Of a DNA stretch of 64,000 bases, positions 37,701-50,882 are shown piece by piece. Source of the stretch: Apostichopus japonicus. Lineage: Eukaryota > Echinodermata > Holothuroidea > Aspidochirotida > Stichopodidae. The DNA lies in assembly GCF_037975245.1 (NCBI RefSeq), contig NC_092568.1:38592501-38656500 (forward strand), in the 5' to 3' direction. The notes below the pieces were generated by a model, which searched no databases, was not told where the DNA came from, and saw only the letters and a list, made by a program, of their open reading frames with translations. The position numbers were made by a program, and so were the translations under genes. The stretch's first letter is position 1; every line of letters begins with the position of its first letter.

Positions 37701-40700
37701 TGGTTTTCTGATTTGTTTGTATTCTTTGTTTGTATGTTGTTTGGTTTATTTACCTGTAAGGGTATTTGCCATTGAAAAAGAGATAGCAATATTTGTTTTG
37801 CCCTTTAAAACGCTGACAATATGGTGACAACGATTAAATGAAAGATAATCGAAACCAATACAATTCTTAACCTTAACAAAGAAAGGAAATGATAGCAAAA
37901 AATACAATGGCAACGCCTAATCTTAATTCCCCAGAAAACACATAAGCTCAAACACCAAATCCGAACACCTAATTTAACAAATTTCTGATATTAAATAACC
38001 ACTCCCCTCTTAAATTGTTAATACCAGTTGTAACCCGATATCCTCTCTTTAAATCAAACCTGTCATCCACAAACAGCTTGTAATTAATAAGTGCATCACT
38101 ATCGCACTTCCATGACAACAGACCACAAAAGAACAACATTGTAAAGACCTAAAAAGAACACAATTGAATCATTACATGCCTTTGATAAACGTCATTGGCT
38201 CTCGACATGTTGGCAAGTAAATAATCTTGAATAAATTACACTTGAATAAGAGACAAAACATCCAACAATTACAAGTAAAACTTCATACCAAAATAGCCTC
38301 TATTTCCTCCCTCTTTTCCGCATGGGGGGTTGGGCACACAATTAGGATTTGGGGCACTTATCTTGTTAGGGCTGGTTTATAAAGGTAAGAGACAACTGCT
38401 CTATTAGGAAGTTGATTTAGATCAATAGGGAACAAAATTTGGAATTGAAAAATAAAAAATATGCAAATTATATGCAAATTATAATATGCAAATTAGGACG
38501 CAATTTTGTGTTTAATGGAAAACACCAAAATACCCAATAAAATCACTAATGACTTCAAAATTGACTTAAAAATATATGATAAAGGTTTTTCTGGGGTTGT
38601 TCTTTCAGATAATACCAGCTTTTCTGAAATATGTTGAGGATTGACATAGTTATGACTGATTTCATATTTAGTACACATGTTGTTTTCTTTGTTTACATTC
38701 GACATTTACAGCCTAACGTTGGCATAACGATAGGCCTAGCCTAGCCTTTGTCGTAAACAACGCTATTGAATTACAATTTCTGGATCCTCAAAAAGGACCA
38801 AACCTTAAAACACTGGTCCGACCAGAACGTCCTGGTCCTCATCATCAATAGTATCGGACCAATCGTCCCACATCTCTAAGACCTCTTGGGTCGTAAATGT
38901 GGGCTAGCTGCGTACAGTGCGTGGTACACTTGTATACACTGTATTTGCAAGTGTACGTGCACAGTATGACGCAACAGCTGCGGATGCGATCAAATTACAA
39001 AGGTATGCGAGGGCCCTATGTTATAACTATCAATTAAAAATGTGGCAGTTGCCTAAATATCTAACAAAAGAAGAAAATATCACGTACCTAGGATGTAGCG
39101 TTCGGGAGCGATAATTTTTTTTTTTTTTTCAAAAAATGAACGAATTGGCCGATTTTGGTGTTAAATTACAGGAAATTCTGAGGAAATTTGCATTTTCACA
39201 GAACCCTCTATAGATATATTGCTGAAATGCTCAGAATATGTTCAAAACATGTTAGGATTTATTCCAAATATAATGGGGGGGGGCGGTTCAACTTTTATTT
39301 TCTGTCACGATTTTCTTGATGCAAATATCGCTTTTTACCCAAATTACGTCATTTTTAGATTGACCTTTGACATTTGAGCCTCAACCACTAAAAAAAATCA
39401 CAGTAACCCCCTTTTTATATGTTTTCTACACAAACGCATGGTCTTAGCTACATTTCAATACCTAAATGAATGTTGTAGGATGTAAGATGGCTGAGTTCTA
39501 TTTTTTTTTTTTTTTTTTGAATTCAATGATTATTTGGGTCCATATCGACCTAGAATGCTATTAAAATTACTAACTTAAAGCCATGCTCCCAAAACCAAAG
39601 TATTAATCTTGAAATCATATGAAACCCCATGCCATATGACAAAGAGACAACCAAATTGCACACAAATTCTCACCGAAACAATTTCCTCACCACAACAAGG
39701 ACCGAAAAGTAATCTTCGACTGTCTGTATGGAAGACGATATGCTGTAGACAAAGAAAAGATGAAAATGAAAAACTTTATACTCTGGTCAAAACTATAACT
39801 AGCCCCAACCCAGAAAATATGTCACTTGAATACCATTATACCTTATAAATGTAAACAGTGGAAAACAAATTTGCTAGGCAGATCCTTCATCCCCAGCCCT
39901 GCACAAAAAACATCTCTGCTGTATGCACAATGAAGGACGTTCTAAAACAACACCTGAGCCCAAATCCAATAAAACACAAGCTAACACTAGATAAGCAATA
40001 ATAGGCGTACACTGCAGTAGCCTAACCATATAATCCTAAAGACAGGAACCCAAACAGAGAGCATAATTTTATACGAAACAAAATGTAGCCTTAAATACTC
40101 TTAGCTAAACAAATTCAGCTCAGAACAATAGCAATAACAAATAAACTATATATTGGAAACATGTGCGAACACAACTTCAAACAACGGCTAATGCAAAATT
40201 ATTCAAACTGCAAATTGGAAATAAATAAATTTGGTATCAACATTGACAAAATGATATTGAACAGACAAAAAGGTTTGTGGCAAGAAAGTTTAATCAAGTT
40301 TATTCAACTGACTCACTTAATTTTCTCATAACTTTCTGCTTTTTGCAGCAAAATGTCACTTCATTTAAAATGTTGCCTCCCAAGAATGGCCATAGTAGGC
40401 GGCAGTGTATGGTTGTTTGCTAGAATGCAGAGAAAAGTAAATAGCCAGTAAAACCACAAACGGTAGGAAAATTGTTAATACACAGCTGAGTTGTGCACAT
40501 TTTGTTAAAATATACTATCATTAGGATATAAAGGATCTAAGAAATTGTTGTTAATGTTCACATTAACAAGAGAATAAAAAAAAAAACCATCATAGCATGT
40601 TCGAAAATGATGAACAATCTTACGTTAGGCCCTTAACTAGATACATAGGGCACAAAGCTCAACCGTCTGCCCATCATGCTGATTTTAATTAGACCGAAAT

Positions 40701-41716
40701 GTTGGAGAAACTGCTTTACAGAAATGTTTGTAACCCTGGGGAGCAGATACTCCGAGTAGTAGGGGCACCAACAATTTATGTAGGGCCACCATTAATTAAG
40801 GGAGGAGCACAATACTCATGTGCTGTTACTTCAGGGTGAAGTTTTTTCATACGGTAGTGAGACAAAAATAAGGGGTGGGGTGTGGAGAAACAATAGTCAA
40901 GCGCATGCAGCCTGAACCCAGCCTGGCTACTGAATGAAACACTGAAACAACCAAGATATCATTATTTCTGTGTATAAGTTGAAAATTAGGTCATCACGCA
41001 ATACTAGTTTGGATATATCTTCCCAAATTATATTTCTCTGTATACTTTCTGACTATTTTCAATGGATGTATCGGATTGTCCAAGTGGAAACTGGTACAGT
41101 ATATGCACACTTCAAAATGAAGTCAACATGGAAGATGAAATAGATAACCTCTCTAAAAATAGGCATATAAACGTGTATTGTAGCATTTTTAGCAGTCTGC
41201 CACAGTACTTTGTTTTCTACTTGCAAGTAGTCTCTTTTTCTGTAATAATACATTGTTTCGTTTTGTAAATTGATCTCCATGTTGTAACTCTCAGATGCCT
41301 TCGGTGATGCATATTGTCTCACATGTTGCACGTGGCTGGATAAATCATCTACCTATCTATGAGCATACTATTAATTGTCATTGTACGCCTATGTAGGCAA
41401 ACAGCAAAAGCAGACTGACATCTCATTCTTATAAAGGTTTGTTATAACCATTAATTGAGTTGATACATCGATATTTGTTATTGTTATGCTAATAGTAATA
41501 TTCACTTCCAAGTAACTTGTTGCTAGGCAACCGTATGCTATCGATCGTCTTTGTCACCGCCAGTGAAATGCGAAACAATAGACGCAACCTTGCCGTAACC
41601 TAATCCTGATCGATAGTTTAGAACATGGCGCCATTTATCAATGTCGTCATTGGCCAAAACACGCCACGTCAGCTAAAGCAGATCGTTTCTCTTTGTTTAA
41701 GTCAGATAAATTAATT
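34721..41716. other. Gene-poor stretch with small duplications
   Basis: A duplicated block lies at 36113-36215 and 36290-36420 (ggcaatcaaacaaacttac, aacaccagtacaat, gaaggcctaatata). On the minus strand 38805-38896 holds a short acidic frame (EVLEMWDDWSDTIDDEDQDV) ending in TAA. Its composition is protein-like, but no family is recognised. Poly-G tracts lie at 35920-35932 and near 39277. Nothing else could be supported as coding. Confidence 0.35.
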
Positions 41717-42635
41717 GGAAATGCATTGTTGACACCCGAAAAAAATTGTTACGTCTTTTTGCTGGAATCATGAATGAAATATTGGCCAGTTTCAAAACAT
41801 TTTAATCTTGCAACCAGTGTAGATTTTTTATTTTTTTTTACATCTGGCCTCTCGGGAAAATTCCAGGGAGCTATTTTTGGATTGAAAGAAACGCCCATTT
41901 GGATCTGCAGTCTTTCTACTGAAGACATTCCTCCTGATTCTCCTACTTATTGTTCTGTCGTTTACACCAAAAGTGAAGTAATATCTGAGGTAGGCCTTCT
42001 TACGACTTGCAAGATTATTATTTTCTCCTTCATTGTAAAGTAAAAATCGTAATATATGCCTATTATCCTGTATGTTTTGTTCGTAATTTACAGACAGTGA
42101 GTCAAAATCTTTATTATGCGCTTGACTATTGCGTTTTATATGATTGTATAGCAAGGAAACTTTAATCTTATTCTTTTTTGGAAATCCATTGTTGACACCC
42201 GAAAAAAATTGTTAAGTCTTTTTGCTGGAATCATGAATGAAATATTGGCCAGTTTCAAAACATTTTAATCTTGCAACCAGTGTAGATTTTTAAAAAATTT
42301 TTTTACATATGGCCTCTCGGGAAAATTCCAGGGAGCTATTTTTGGATTGAAAGAAACGCCCATTTGGATCTGCAGTCTTTCTACTGAAGACATTCCTCCT
42401 GATTCTCCTACTTATTGTTCTGTCGTTTTCACCGAAAGTGAAGTAATATCTGAGGTAGGCCTTCATACGACTTGCAAGATTATTATTTCCTTCTTTATTG
42501 TAAATTAAAAATCGTAATATATGCCTATTATCCTGTATATTTTGTTCGTAATTTTTACAGACAGCGAGTCAAAATCTGTATTATTCGTTTGACTATTGCG
42601 TTTCGTATGATTGTATAGCAAGGATACTTTAATCT
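41717..42635 (+). repeat. 463-bp tandem duplication
   Basis: Two head-to-tail copies (41717-42179 and 42180-42635) are about 95% identical. The main differences are in poly-T runs and scattered substitutions. Both keep a 48-codon frame open (GLSGKFQGAIFGLKETPIWI, then CSLSTEDIPPDSPTYCSVV) up to a donor-like GAG|GTAGGC at 41989 and 42454. No matching acceptor is shared, so whether it is a duplicated exon is uncertain. Confidence 0.9.
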
Positions 42636-43837
42636 AAACCTGGTCTGATATTCAATATAATGGCTGGATTGGGTGTCAATGTTGGATATGCACTCGATAA
42701 TTCTAACCTATAAGTAGAAACAAAAGGCGGTTTCTACGAGCTCTAAACTATTAAGTAAATTCTTCTTTGATGCATGAGTGCTTCGTTGATTTTATAAAAT
42801 ATATACATGTATTGTTTGTAACGACTCTGTAAGTATTGACAATGGAAGTGCGAAGGCGGTCATATCAGCCTGCTGTCGTTATAAGTTTCATAAAGGCGAC
42901 TGCAAACGCCTTTTGAAAGTTTACCATTAATTACAATTTATTAAATAACAGCATTCTTTGAAAAGTAGATTTGAAGAAAACCATAATTTTAAGCACATTA
43001 TGGGGAAAAATGATGTACTACAAAAACAATTATCATATTGAGGACAACATTTATAGACAACAGGTATCAGAGAAAAGTTATAGGTAGATGATAGGTGGAA
43101 GAAGGTGAAAAAACTTCAATGTTCAGCTAACACCAAAATCGTATTTCTTTCTATGTCATCATGGACCTCCTGCACTAGTAAAGTTTCCATGCCATGCATT
43201 TCAATGGCAACAGTCGCGATGGTAACTTTGACTCATAGGCTACAATTACCAACTGACTAGATCTAATATTACCATGTGCATGAAATATATAGCTATGAGT
43301 AAACAACACGAACAGTGTTTCGACGAATAAAATAAATTAATAAAAATAACCGTCAGGGTATATATATTGCAACGGTGTGGCCAAGGTTTTACCATTTTGG
43401 CTCAATGCCATAAAGTATCCATAATCACTACCATTAAGGCTATGTCCTGAATTGAATATTGTATCGCATAAAATGGAAATTAATAATTAGGCAAAGTAGA
43501 TTTCCCTGACTATTCATATTATTTTTTTGCGGTATTCCAATCTCAACTTTATAAAACCGTGTACCCAATTTGAACATCACAAACACAAACCGGGTTCTTC
43601 TTAAACAGCTTGACACTAGAAACGAATATATTCTTCAGAAAGACATAGACGGAGATCCTGAGACCGCCATGAACTTTCATATTATCTGTCATTGTACGAA
43701 CACTGTGCCCTATTTTCTTGCAAAAGCCATTTCCCCACTAGACAGAAACTTCGTAAATGTAGTCCGCACAGCAGGAACTAAACGTTTCCTTGTTAGCAAT
43801 TCTTCACAACACTAAATATGTCAGTTCTTTTTTACAG
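42636..43837. other. Noncoding stretch
   Basis: No convincing exon. A frame at 43570-43815 lacks recognisable similarity and splice support. The region precedes a signal-peptide exon and could be its promoter or 5' intron. Confidence 0.3.
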
Positions 43838-43916
43838 AACGAAAACATGGAAGTCATCACGTTATTGTTGCTATTGGAAACATGTCTTGTGGAATGTCAA
43901 GCTAACTCCAATGAAG
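43838..43916 (+). CDS. Signal-peptide exon of an unidentified secreted or membrane protein
   Basis: After an acceptor (cttttttacag) nine bases precede ATG at 43847. The frame MEVITLLLLLETCLVECQAN SNE is a typical signal peptide with a hydrophobic core of about ten residues. It ends in phase 1 at a GTAAAT donor. A phase-1 junction after the signal peptide is usual for modular extracellular proteins. Downstream exons were not identified, so the mature protein is unknown. Confidence 0.45.
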
Positions 43917-46249
43917 GTAAATTACATTTTAGTACTTGTGTTTAGTACTAGTTGTGCAGCAGCGTTGAGATTTTGTTGTTTTAAAGAAGCCTGAAAAGCT
44001 ACGTTCATGTGTAAAGAAACTGCTTTACAACATATTGTGTATATCAATTGGTTGTAGGCTGTTTGCATATGCCAAAATGTGCTTATTTGTTGGATTTTGC
44101 TCACATTTTTGGTGAGTATTTGATTTTAGTGAAAATGAGTACAATTTTATATTAGGTTTGGTTTTCTCTTTGTTGGCAGTGACAAAATGTGCACATGGCT
44201 GTGACTAGAACCAAAATGGCGGCTAGATGCCCATATATGGCTGTGATGAATTTGGAAGTTTTTTTACTAGCCAGGGTGGGAGAGTAGAGTCATATAAAAA
44301 AATCCATATGAAGGTTCTTATCAACAACAATAAGCCCATGCACCAAATTTGATATTTGTACGATACTGACTGGGGACCAATAACAGGAAAACAGAGGGCG
44401 CCCTTTACTCGTTGCTTAGAATTTTAAGGCAAATGTACTAAGCTGTTTAAGAAACATTAGAGGTTGTATGAAATAATTTATGTCTGAAAGTTTCATACAC
44501 ACAAGAAATATGATATCATAGAATATTGAATGCTGTTTTGATGACTTCAGCAGATGTTACCATGGTAACCAAAATTGTTGTTTTTAAGATTGACTAAAAA
44601 AAATGTAAGCTGTGATATCTTTATTTCTACTTGAGCTATGACCTCGAAAGTTTGTCGGAATGAGACATTCTTGATTGAGAAAAGTTTCGTTACAACTTTT
44701 CGTTGGTTTCTGTGGTAAAAATAAATTTCTGATAGTCAGAAATTGATGATACACTGGCTTTAACTTACTGTATAAATTATGAAAACGACTTGAGGTAGAA
44801 ATCTATGCAGTACAAAGGTCATATGATTACCGCCAAAATACTCTGAGTACATCGTTACGAACGTACGTTCACTGCGCATATCATATGCATTGCAATGCAT
44901 CATGCATGCATGCGTCACATTCACATAATCAACATAGCATATTATTAGTGCTGGAGGACTTATGGCGACCACTGGTGACGACGCGCGAGTCTGGGCTAGA
45001 TAACCAACATCTCATCCTCATAGAGTCATAGTAGCCTACTACTACTATGCCTAGTCTGCCTTCATCTTTGTTCTGGTGAGTTTTTGTTCATAAGTTAGGT
45101 CACAGACTAGACTGAATGACTAGGCACAATCACTAGGCCTAGCCTACACAGCGGTCGACGAGTTACTGCCTGGGCTAGGCCCATATAAATTATCAATTTC
45201 TATGGCTAGGCCCTAGATTTAGACTAGTGCTGGTAACGGTTAGACTAGGCTGGAGCATAATGTTTCTGTTACAGTGTTAGTTAGTAACGTTAGGCTAAGC
45301 AGAAGCCATACGTGAGGTTATATATACCCTATGTACTAACTCTGGCTCGATTTAATAATGCGTACATATTTTCAACATACCCTAACCAAAAACACTAAAA
45401 CCAACTTTTTTTTGTTTACTGTAAATCTGTAATAATAGTCACATCGAACAGTTAAAAAAAAAATGAATTAATACTGTAACATTTATAAAAAACATTTGTT
45501 GCCGGTCAGGTGATAATCGGGCTGTGCCTTCGCCACTACTTTCTCCTCGAAAATATTTTTTGGCTCGCCTGGAAATTTTTCCAGCCCTAATTAATTAGGA
45601 TCTTTGGTGGCAGAAGGGCCAAAATGGGGGCAGGCAGTAATTGCCGTCGGTTGAGCTTGATTCTTAGGGGCATCACGGCAAGTAGTCCGGGCACCTAAAA
45701 TTGCTGTAGAATTAGTGACGTTGGCTCCGGGTAAATTACATTTTCACTGATTGACGTTTTCATCATGGCTGCAGTAGCAGTTTGTGTGAAGTATTGAGCA
45801 GGGTAATTCAGCAGGGTAAATGGCAAGGTTAGAAAAAGGGTGTTAAGGGTTTCACTAGGTCTATTTTTACTTATATTAGTAATATGGAATATTGTAGGCT
45901 ACTGTAGCTATCAACCCATTATTACTTTGTTTAAATATTTTGTTTCCCAAATGCTGTAAAACAGTTTTATGAATTGAAAGTTGAAACGAATGCAAGTTTG
46001 AAACCAAAATATATTAACTAGACCTAGGCTATCTGGAGACGTGAATAATAAATTTAAAATGGTTTTCTTTTCTTTTATCCCATTTGTAAAATATAATAAA
46101 ATAGAAAAAAATGGGAATATCTTTAGCCTATTATTGCAGGTTATTTGGGAGAAAAATGTTGTGTGTATTCATGATGGGGGGGGGGGGGTTAAACACAGTT
46201 TAACCACTTGTAATTTATCATTTTTATTTGCAGAACAAACACTTTGATC
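43917..46249. other. Noncoding stretch, possible promoter of the zinc-finger gene
   Basis: From about 45000 to 45330 the sequence is enriched in taggcctag-like words and CpG compared with its surroundings, as also around 15800-16000, and it may hold a transcription start for the gene at 46250. A donor-like GTGAGT follows at about 45076. A poly-G tract lies at 46176-46188. No coding exon was recognised. Confidence 0.3.
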
Positions 46250-48717
46250 ATGGATTGGAAATGCAAGCTCTGTTATTTCACATGTGACAAAAGGGGTTCC
46301 TTACTCAGACATTATAGATTACAACATGCCCATCAAAACAGATACAGAGTGTTCCCATGTTTATATGAAAGTTGTGTTATCACTTCAAAAACTATAGCTG
46401 GCTTAAAAAATCTCATGTGGCAAAATCACATTCACTCAAAATATCCAATCACCTTGAGTTGTCTTTCAAATGCCCTGTGTGTCACCAGCCTGTTAATGAG
46501 TTGATAAGTCATTTAAACAGACACCTTAAATTGTATGAAAATGTTCAGTGTCCTTTTCAAGGTTGTGAATATGTGACCAATATTTTAAGCTCATTTTCAT
46601 CTCATAAAAGTCGAAAGCATTGCAATTCTGGCCCCGATAATTTCTCAGAAAATTGTTTGTTGGATCAGGAAGTTTGTAATGATGACATATATTCAGGTAG
46701 TGTGGACTGCTCAGATCTTGACACAGTTCAGACAGATTGTTGTGATTTTAATGAGTTGGAGGTTCTTGGTCAAGAATTTGCTCGGAATGATAATGACAAA
46801 ATTGTCAGGAGAATTGCCCTTTTTTCTTGAAGTTGGAATCTGTTTTGCATGTTCCCACTGCAACAGTTAATCAAATAGTTGATGAGCTCTTAGATGTGCA
46901 TAACTTGTCATGGTCTGTGATTCACAATCATTTAAGACTTTCCTTTGAAAATGTGGAGGGGCTTAAGAAAGAGGACATGACGCGAGTCATGACTGTCTTT
47001 TTGGAGGAATAGCCATTTGTAAAATGCGTGAGCAGAGCTGAACAATCTGCAAATGGGATTCTTTCCTCCCCTACTTTAAGAAATGCATATTTAACGGAAC
47101 TTTTCCATTGTTGAAGCTAGAGACTATGAATTAGGTAACTTTAATAGCAAACTGTGTTGGATGTGATATGTGTCAGTACCTTTCATGTTGCAAAAATTGC
47201 TACAGAGAACAGATGTGTTAGATAAGGTTTTATCAATTGAAGAGAAAAGTACTGAATACTGTACCTTTAAAGATGGATCTGTGTATAAGAACAATCCTTT
47301 TTTGAGTTTGAGGAAAACAGGATAGGGATTGGCTTATACATTGATGAATTTGAGGTGTGTAACCCCCTGGGAACATCCCGAAAAAAGCACAAAATATGTG
47401 CAGTCTATTGGGTGCTGGCTGACATGCCTGCAAAGTTTCGTTCTAAAATTCATGCTATTCAACTTGCTACATTAGTCAAGTCAGTGCATTTGACAGAATT
47501 TGGCTTCAAAAGAGCCATGTCCCCTCTTTGGACAGACTTGGCATTTCTTGAAAAGGAAGGTGTTTTTATTGAATCACTTGACAATCTTGGAGCTCATCAG
47601 TTTGGGGGATTTATTGAGAGTTTTGGTCCATATGTTATGCGACCGTGTAGAGCATGTATGATTACAAATGTAAATTTGCAGAATCCGGATTATAAAGTGG
47701 ATGAAGGTCAAAAACGAGACAAAGAAAATTATACTTACCATGTCCACCAAGTGAGAGAAAATCCATCAGTTTCAAACTTACATGGAATTGAACAGGATTG
47801 CGTCTTACATGAATATCTAGATCATTTTCATGCAACCCAGGGTCTTCCATTTGATATTTCTCATGATCTTTTAGAAGGTATCATTCCGTATGAGCTTGCA
47901 TTGTGCTTTAGTTACTTTATTTCTCACAACTATTTGACATTGGAGTCTCTGAACAAAAGAATCCGAGAATTTCAGTACAAGTCAGTGGATAGAGTTAACC
48001 AACCACAGTTTTTAAGTGCTTATTTTAAAACAAAAGGGCACAATCGGTGGCAACTAAAGTGAGAATAGAACCTTGATTCGTCTGTAACCTTTGCTCATCG
48101 GAGATTTTGTTCCAGTGGGTGACCCTGTCTGGGCTGTGCTTAGTTCGCTCAAGGAAATGTAGAATTATCTCACAGTCCTGTCTTTCTTTCAGAAAATATG
48201 GTAGACATGTTGAACAGAACAGTCAAACAGCATAAGTGTCAGTTCACATCAAACATTGCTAATGCAAGAATCAAACCAAAGCACCATTATGTTGAGCATT
48301 ACAGTGAGAAGGTAAAGTTATTTGGACCTCTTGTTCAGGTGTCTACAATTAGATTCGAGGCAATACACAACTTTTTCAAAAGAATTATTCGCAATGTGAA
48401 TAATTTTAAGAACATATTGTTTACAATGGCAAGCAGACATCAAAAAATGATGGCTTATCATCTGGCTTCCCCCTATTACTTGGGGATACCTGTTGTTGTG
48501 GAAAATCATACATATATATCTCTATCTTTTGTCAGAAAATGTGCAAAATGCACTACCGGATGACATTGGCATCAATAATGGTCTCAGAAACTGTTACTTT
48601 ACATGGGACAAAATACTGCAATGATATGTTTGTATCGATTCCACATGAGACTGGTGCATCTCAACTTGTAGAAATTCAGAATATCATTGTACAGAACAAT
48701 ATAAGGTTTCTGGTAAG
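46250..48717 (+). pseudogene. C2H2 zinc-finger/transposase-like gene, frameshifted
   Basis: After an acceptor (tttatttgcag) ATG at 46250 opens a protein with N-terminal C2H2 fingers: MDWKCKLCYFTCDKRGSLLR ending in HxxxxH, then FPCLYESC, FKCPVCHQPV and QCPFQGCEYV with C-terminal His pairs. The second half carries FDISHDLLEGIIPYELAL (about 47850-47895) and RFEAIHNFFKR (about 48350), hallmarks of a large family of uncharacterised, multi-copy animal proteins that I take to be transposase-derived, with Asp and Glu/His in a DDE-like arrangement. Frame changes occur near 46430, at a T run near 46815, between 47012 and 47355, and at 48060-48198. A donor-like GTAAGG follows at 48714. Either the gene is dead or several introns have been missed; the T-run break argues for decay or assembly error. 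Confidence 0.7.
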
Positions 48718-48983
48718 GTTTGTATATTGCTGTTTCTAACAACCTTTTTTGATCATATAGGGTAACAGAAACGGATAAATATATGGTTTTAATCCAGATG
48801 AATTGACTAGCTACTATCCCTTGCCATTGTACATAGTTAGTGGTGTGAAAATGGTGGTTTTGAAGCATTACATGAAGATAAACTGTCAGTAGGAACATAA
48901 TTCACTAGTATACTACTGTACATTATATTTGATAGGGTGCTGTTTTATTGTGCTACTGGGTATAACATGATTGTTTGTATTTT

Positions 48984-49075
48984 ACTGTAAAGCGCCTTAG
49001 AGCAATTTCTGATTGGATAAGGCGCTATAGAAATTTTGTATAATAAATAATAAATAATAAATAAATAAATATAAT
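48984..49075 (+). mobile_element. SINE/LINE 3'-tail fragment
   Basis: A hairpin-like taaagcgccttagagcaatt with its partner aaggcgctatagaaatttt, then an (aataaat)n tail. This is the common 3' end of L2/CR1-type LINEs and dependent SINEs. It sits between the transposase-like and SAMD3-like genes. Confidence 0.7.
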
Positions 49076-49291
49076 ATTCCATGAGGGACATGTTGCTATT
49101 TAAAGCCTAAAAGTACACAGGTTTTTGTGTTAAATATGGCTCATAGATTTCAAGTATAGTGTGTGCACAAATGTTGCTTCAAAATTCCTTTCTTCATGTA
49201 GGCCTACTCTGTGGTTGACCTTACTTGTACTGAATTCCAGTAACCAAATTTGTTTTTTCGTTTACATATTCCATAATAAGTAAAATGTAAA

Positions 49292-50361
49292 ATGATAAGT
49301 AAAATGGCATCCTACAAAATGAGAGTAATGGTTTCGGATTCCGATATCAGAAAGTTATCTATTCCGCAGCAGCCGGATAATCTGCAAAACTTGAAGGCAG
49401 TTTTACAGAATGAACTGGACCTTGAGAGTAACTTTACAGTTCAATATTCAGATTCAGGTTTTGATGGAGTACTAGTTAACCTTACCAACATAAGTGATCT
49501 CCCTGAAAACTTCACAACACTTAAGTTGAACTACCCCCCTCCACCTTTTGATCCCCCTGTATCCTTGGATGGTTTGGGCAATAACAACACAAGTATTATT
49601 TCTAACAATTCATCTGACACTTCTGATAGCACTAGCACCCATGATACTATGAGTGTGAGCTCCCATGATACTATGAGTGTCAGTTCAAGTGACGATCTTC
49701 AGTCTAAAGAGGCAAAGTTTAGACAAGGAACATGGCCAGCAATGTTTGAAATTCCTAAACTTGGACCAGAGTTAGAGATAATCTTAGGAGCTGGTAACAT
49801 CAGATACAAAACAGACCAAGTGCAACTTTCTTCGGAAAAGACATGAAAAGTCATCTTTTGAGTGCACTGACAAATAAAATTTGTAAACACAAAGCCTATC
49901 CATCCCATTTGGAGTTTGTAGAAGTGGCAAAAGGTGTTATTTCTAAGTACCCTTGTCTTAGTGAAAAAGGTGCTTCATCAGGCTGTGATGGGTTGGTTAA
50001 TAGCCCAAAGTACAAAATGGGTAATATGAGATCCAAAATGCGTTCAGTAGGATGCTTTGAGATGAAAGTCAACTCAAGGAAAAGATCTGATAATGAGGCA
50101 TCAGTTTCACCAAAATTCAAAAAGCCTAAAAGAGCAGAGCTTAATTATTTGCCAGACCTTCCGAATGGTGAGGATGATGCTAGTATGGAGGTATACAGAA
50201 AGACACTCATTGCAGAGGTACAGAAGAGAAAGAAAGATATGAAAGAGATACACTCGCTAATGACAAGGACGTTTGCACACAGAAGGCAGGAATTGGTACT
50301 AACTTCCCCATCAGTTACAGATATCATGGAGAGATGGCCAGGCTTGTTTATGACCAGTGGG
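49292..50361 (+). CDS. SAMD3-like gene, first coding exon, one frame break
   Basis: ATG at 49292 (or the in-frame ATG at 49304) begins a PB1/ubiquitin-like N-terminal domain (MRVMVSDSDIRKLSIPQQ, then LQNELDLESNFTVQYSD and FDGVLVNLTNI). A Ser/Asn/Thr-rich linker follows, then WPAMFEIPKLGPELEIIL, the hallmark of fish and invertebrate proteins annotated as SAMD3-like. A single-base frame change near 49830 separates this from the next part (HLLSALTNKICKHKAYPS, RSKMRSVGCFEMKVNSRKR, ERWPGLFMTSG), which ends in phase 0 at a GTAAGT donor. The family is multi-copy and of unknown function; the SAM domain of the name is not seen here. The break could be a real mutation or an assembly error. Confidence 0.75.
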
Positions 50362-50882
50362 GTAAGTTATATATGTACTGTATCTTGTCTGTGATTTCCC
50401 TGCATGTCGTAAAAGGTAACGGGTAAAAGGTAATGGGTTAAGTATAACCGTTGCTCTTTTTCCAAGAAGGAGTTGACTGAACTGGTACCAGGCATTGTTT
50501 CCGGGTGTGCCGGGCACTAAATAGAAGTACCGGGCTTGAAAGAAAACATGCCAGGTACTAACCGACGTTGAAAATCATTGCCCGGAACGTTACAATAGTG
50601 CCCGGCGCCAACAGAATCCGGGTACCCGACGGAAAGGAGGTCTGGTTACCCATTTACAAATTTTCTACCTGGTGCAAACTCTAGTTTACAAGCAATAACA
50701 CTATTTGTAATAACACTATTTGTTATTCACATACAATATGTGGTAATACAGATCATACGGGTCCAGATCTGAGAGGAATGTCCTTAGGAATAGAGTCCTA
50801 TATGTATATATACCATGAAGAGGGGAGGGGGGGGGGTGATCTTTCTTCTAGAAGGTGATACTGTCATATGATAGTCATTGAG

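Noticed and set aside
43570-43815. 81-codon plus-strand frame before the signal-peptide exon
   Set aside because: No recognisable similarity, no acceptor or donor, and composition like background.
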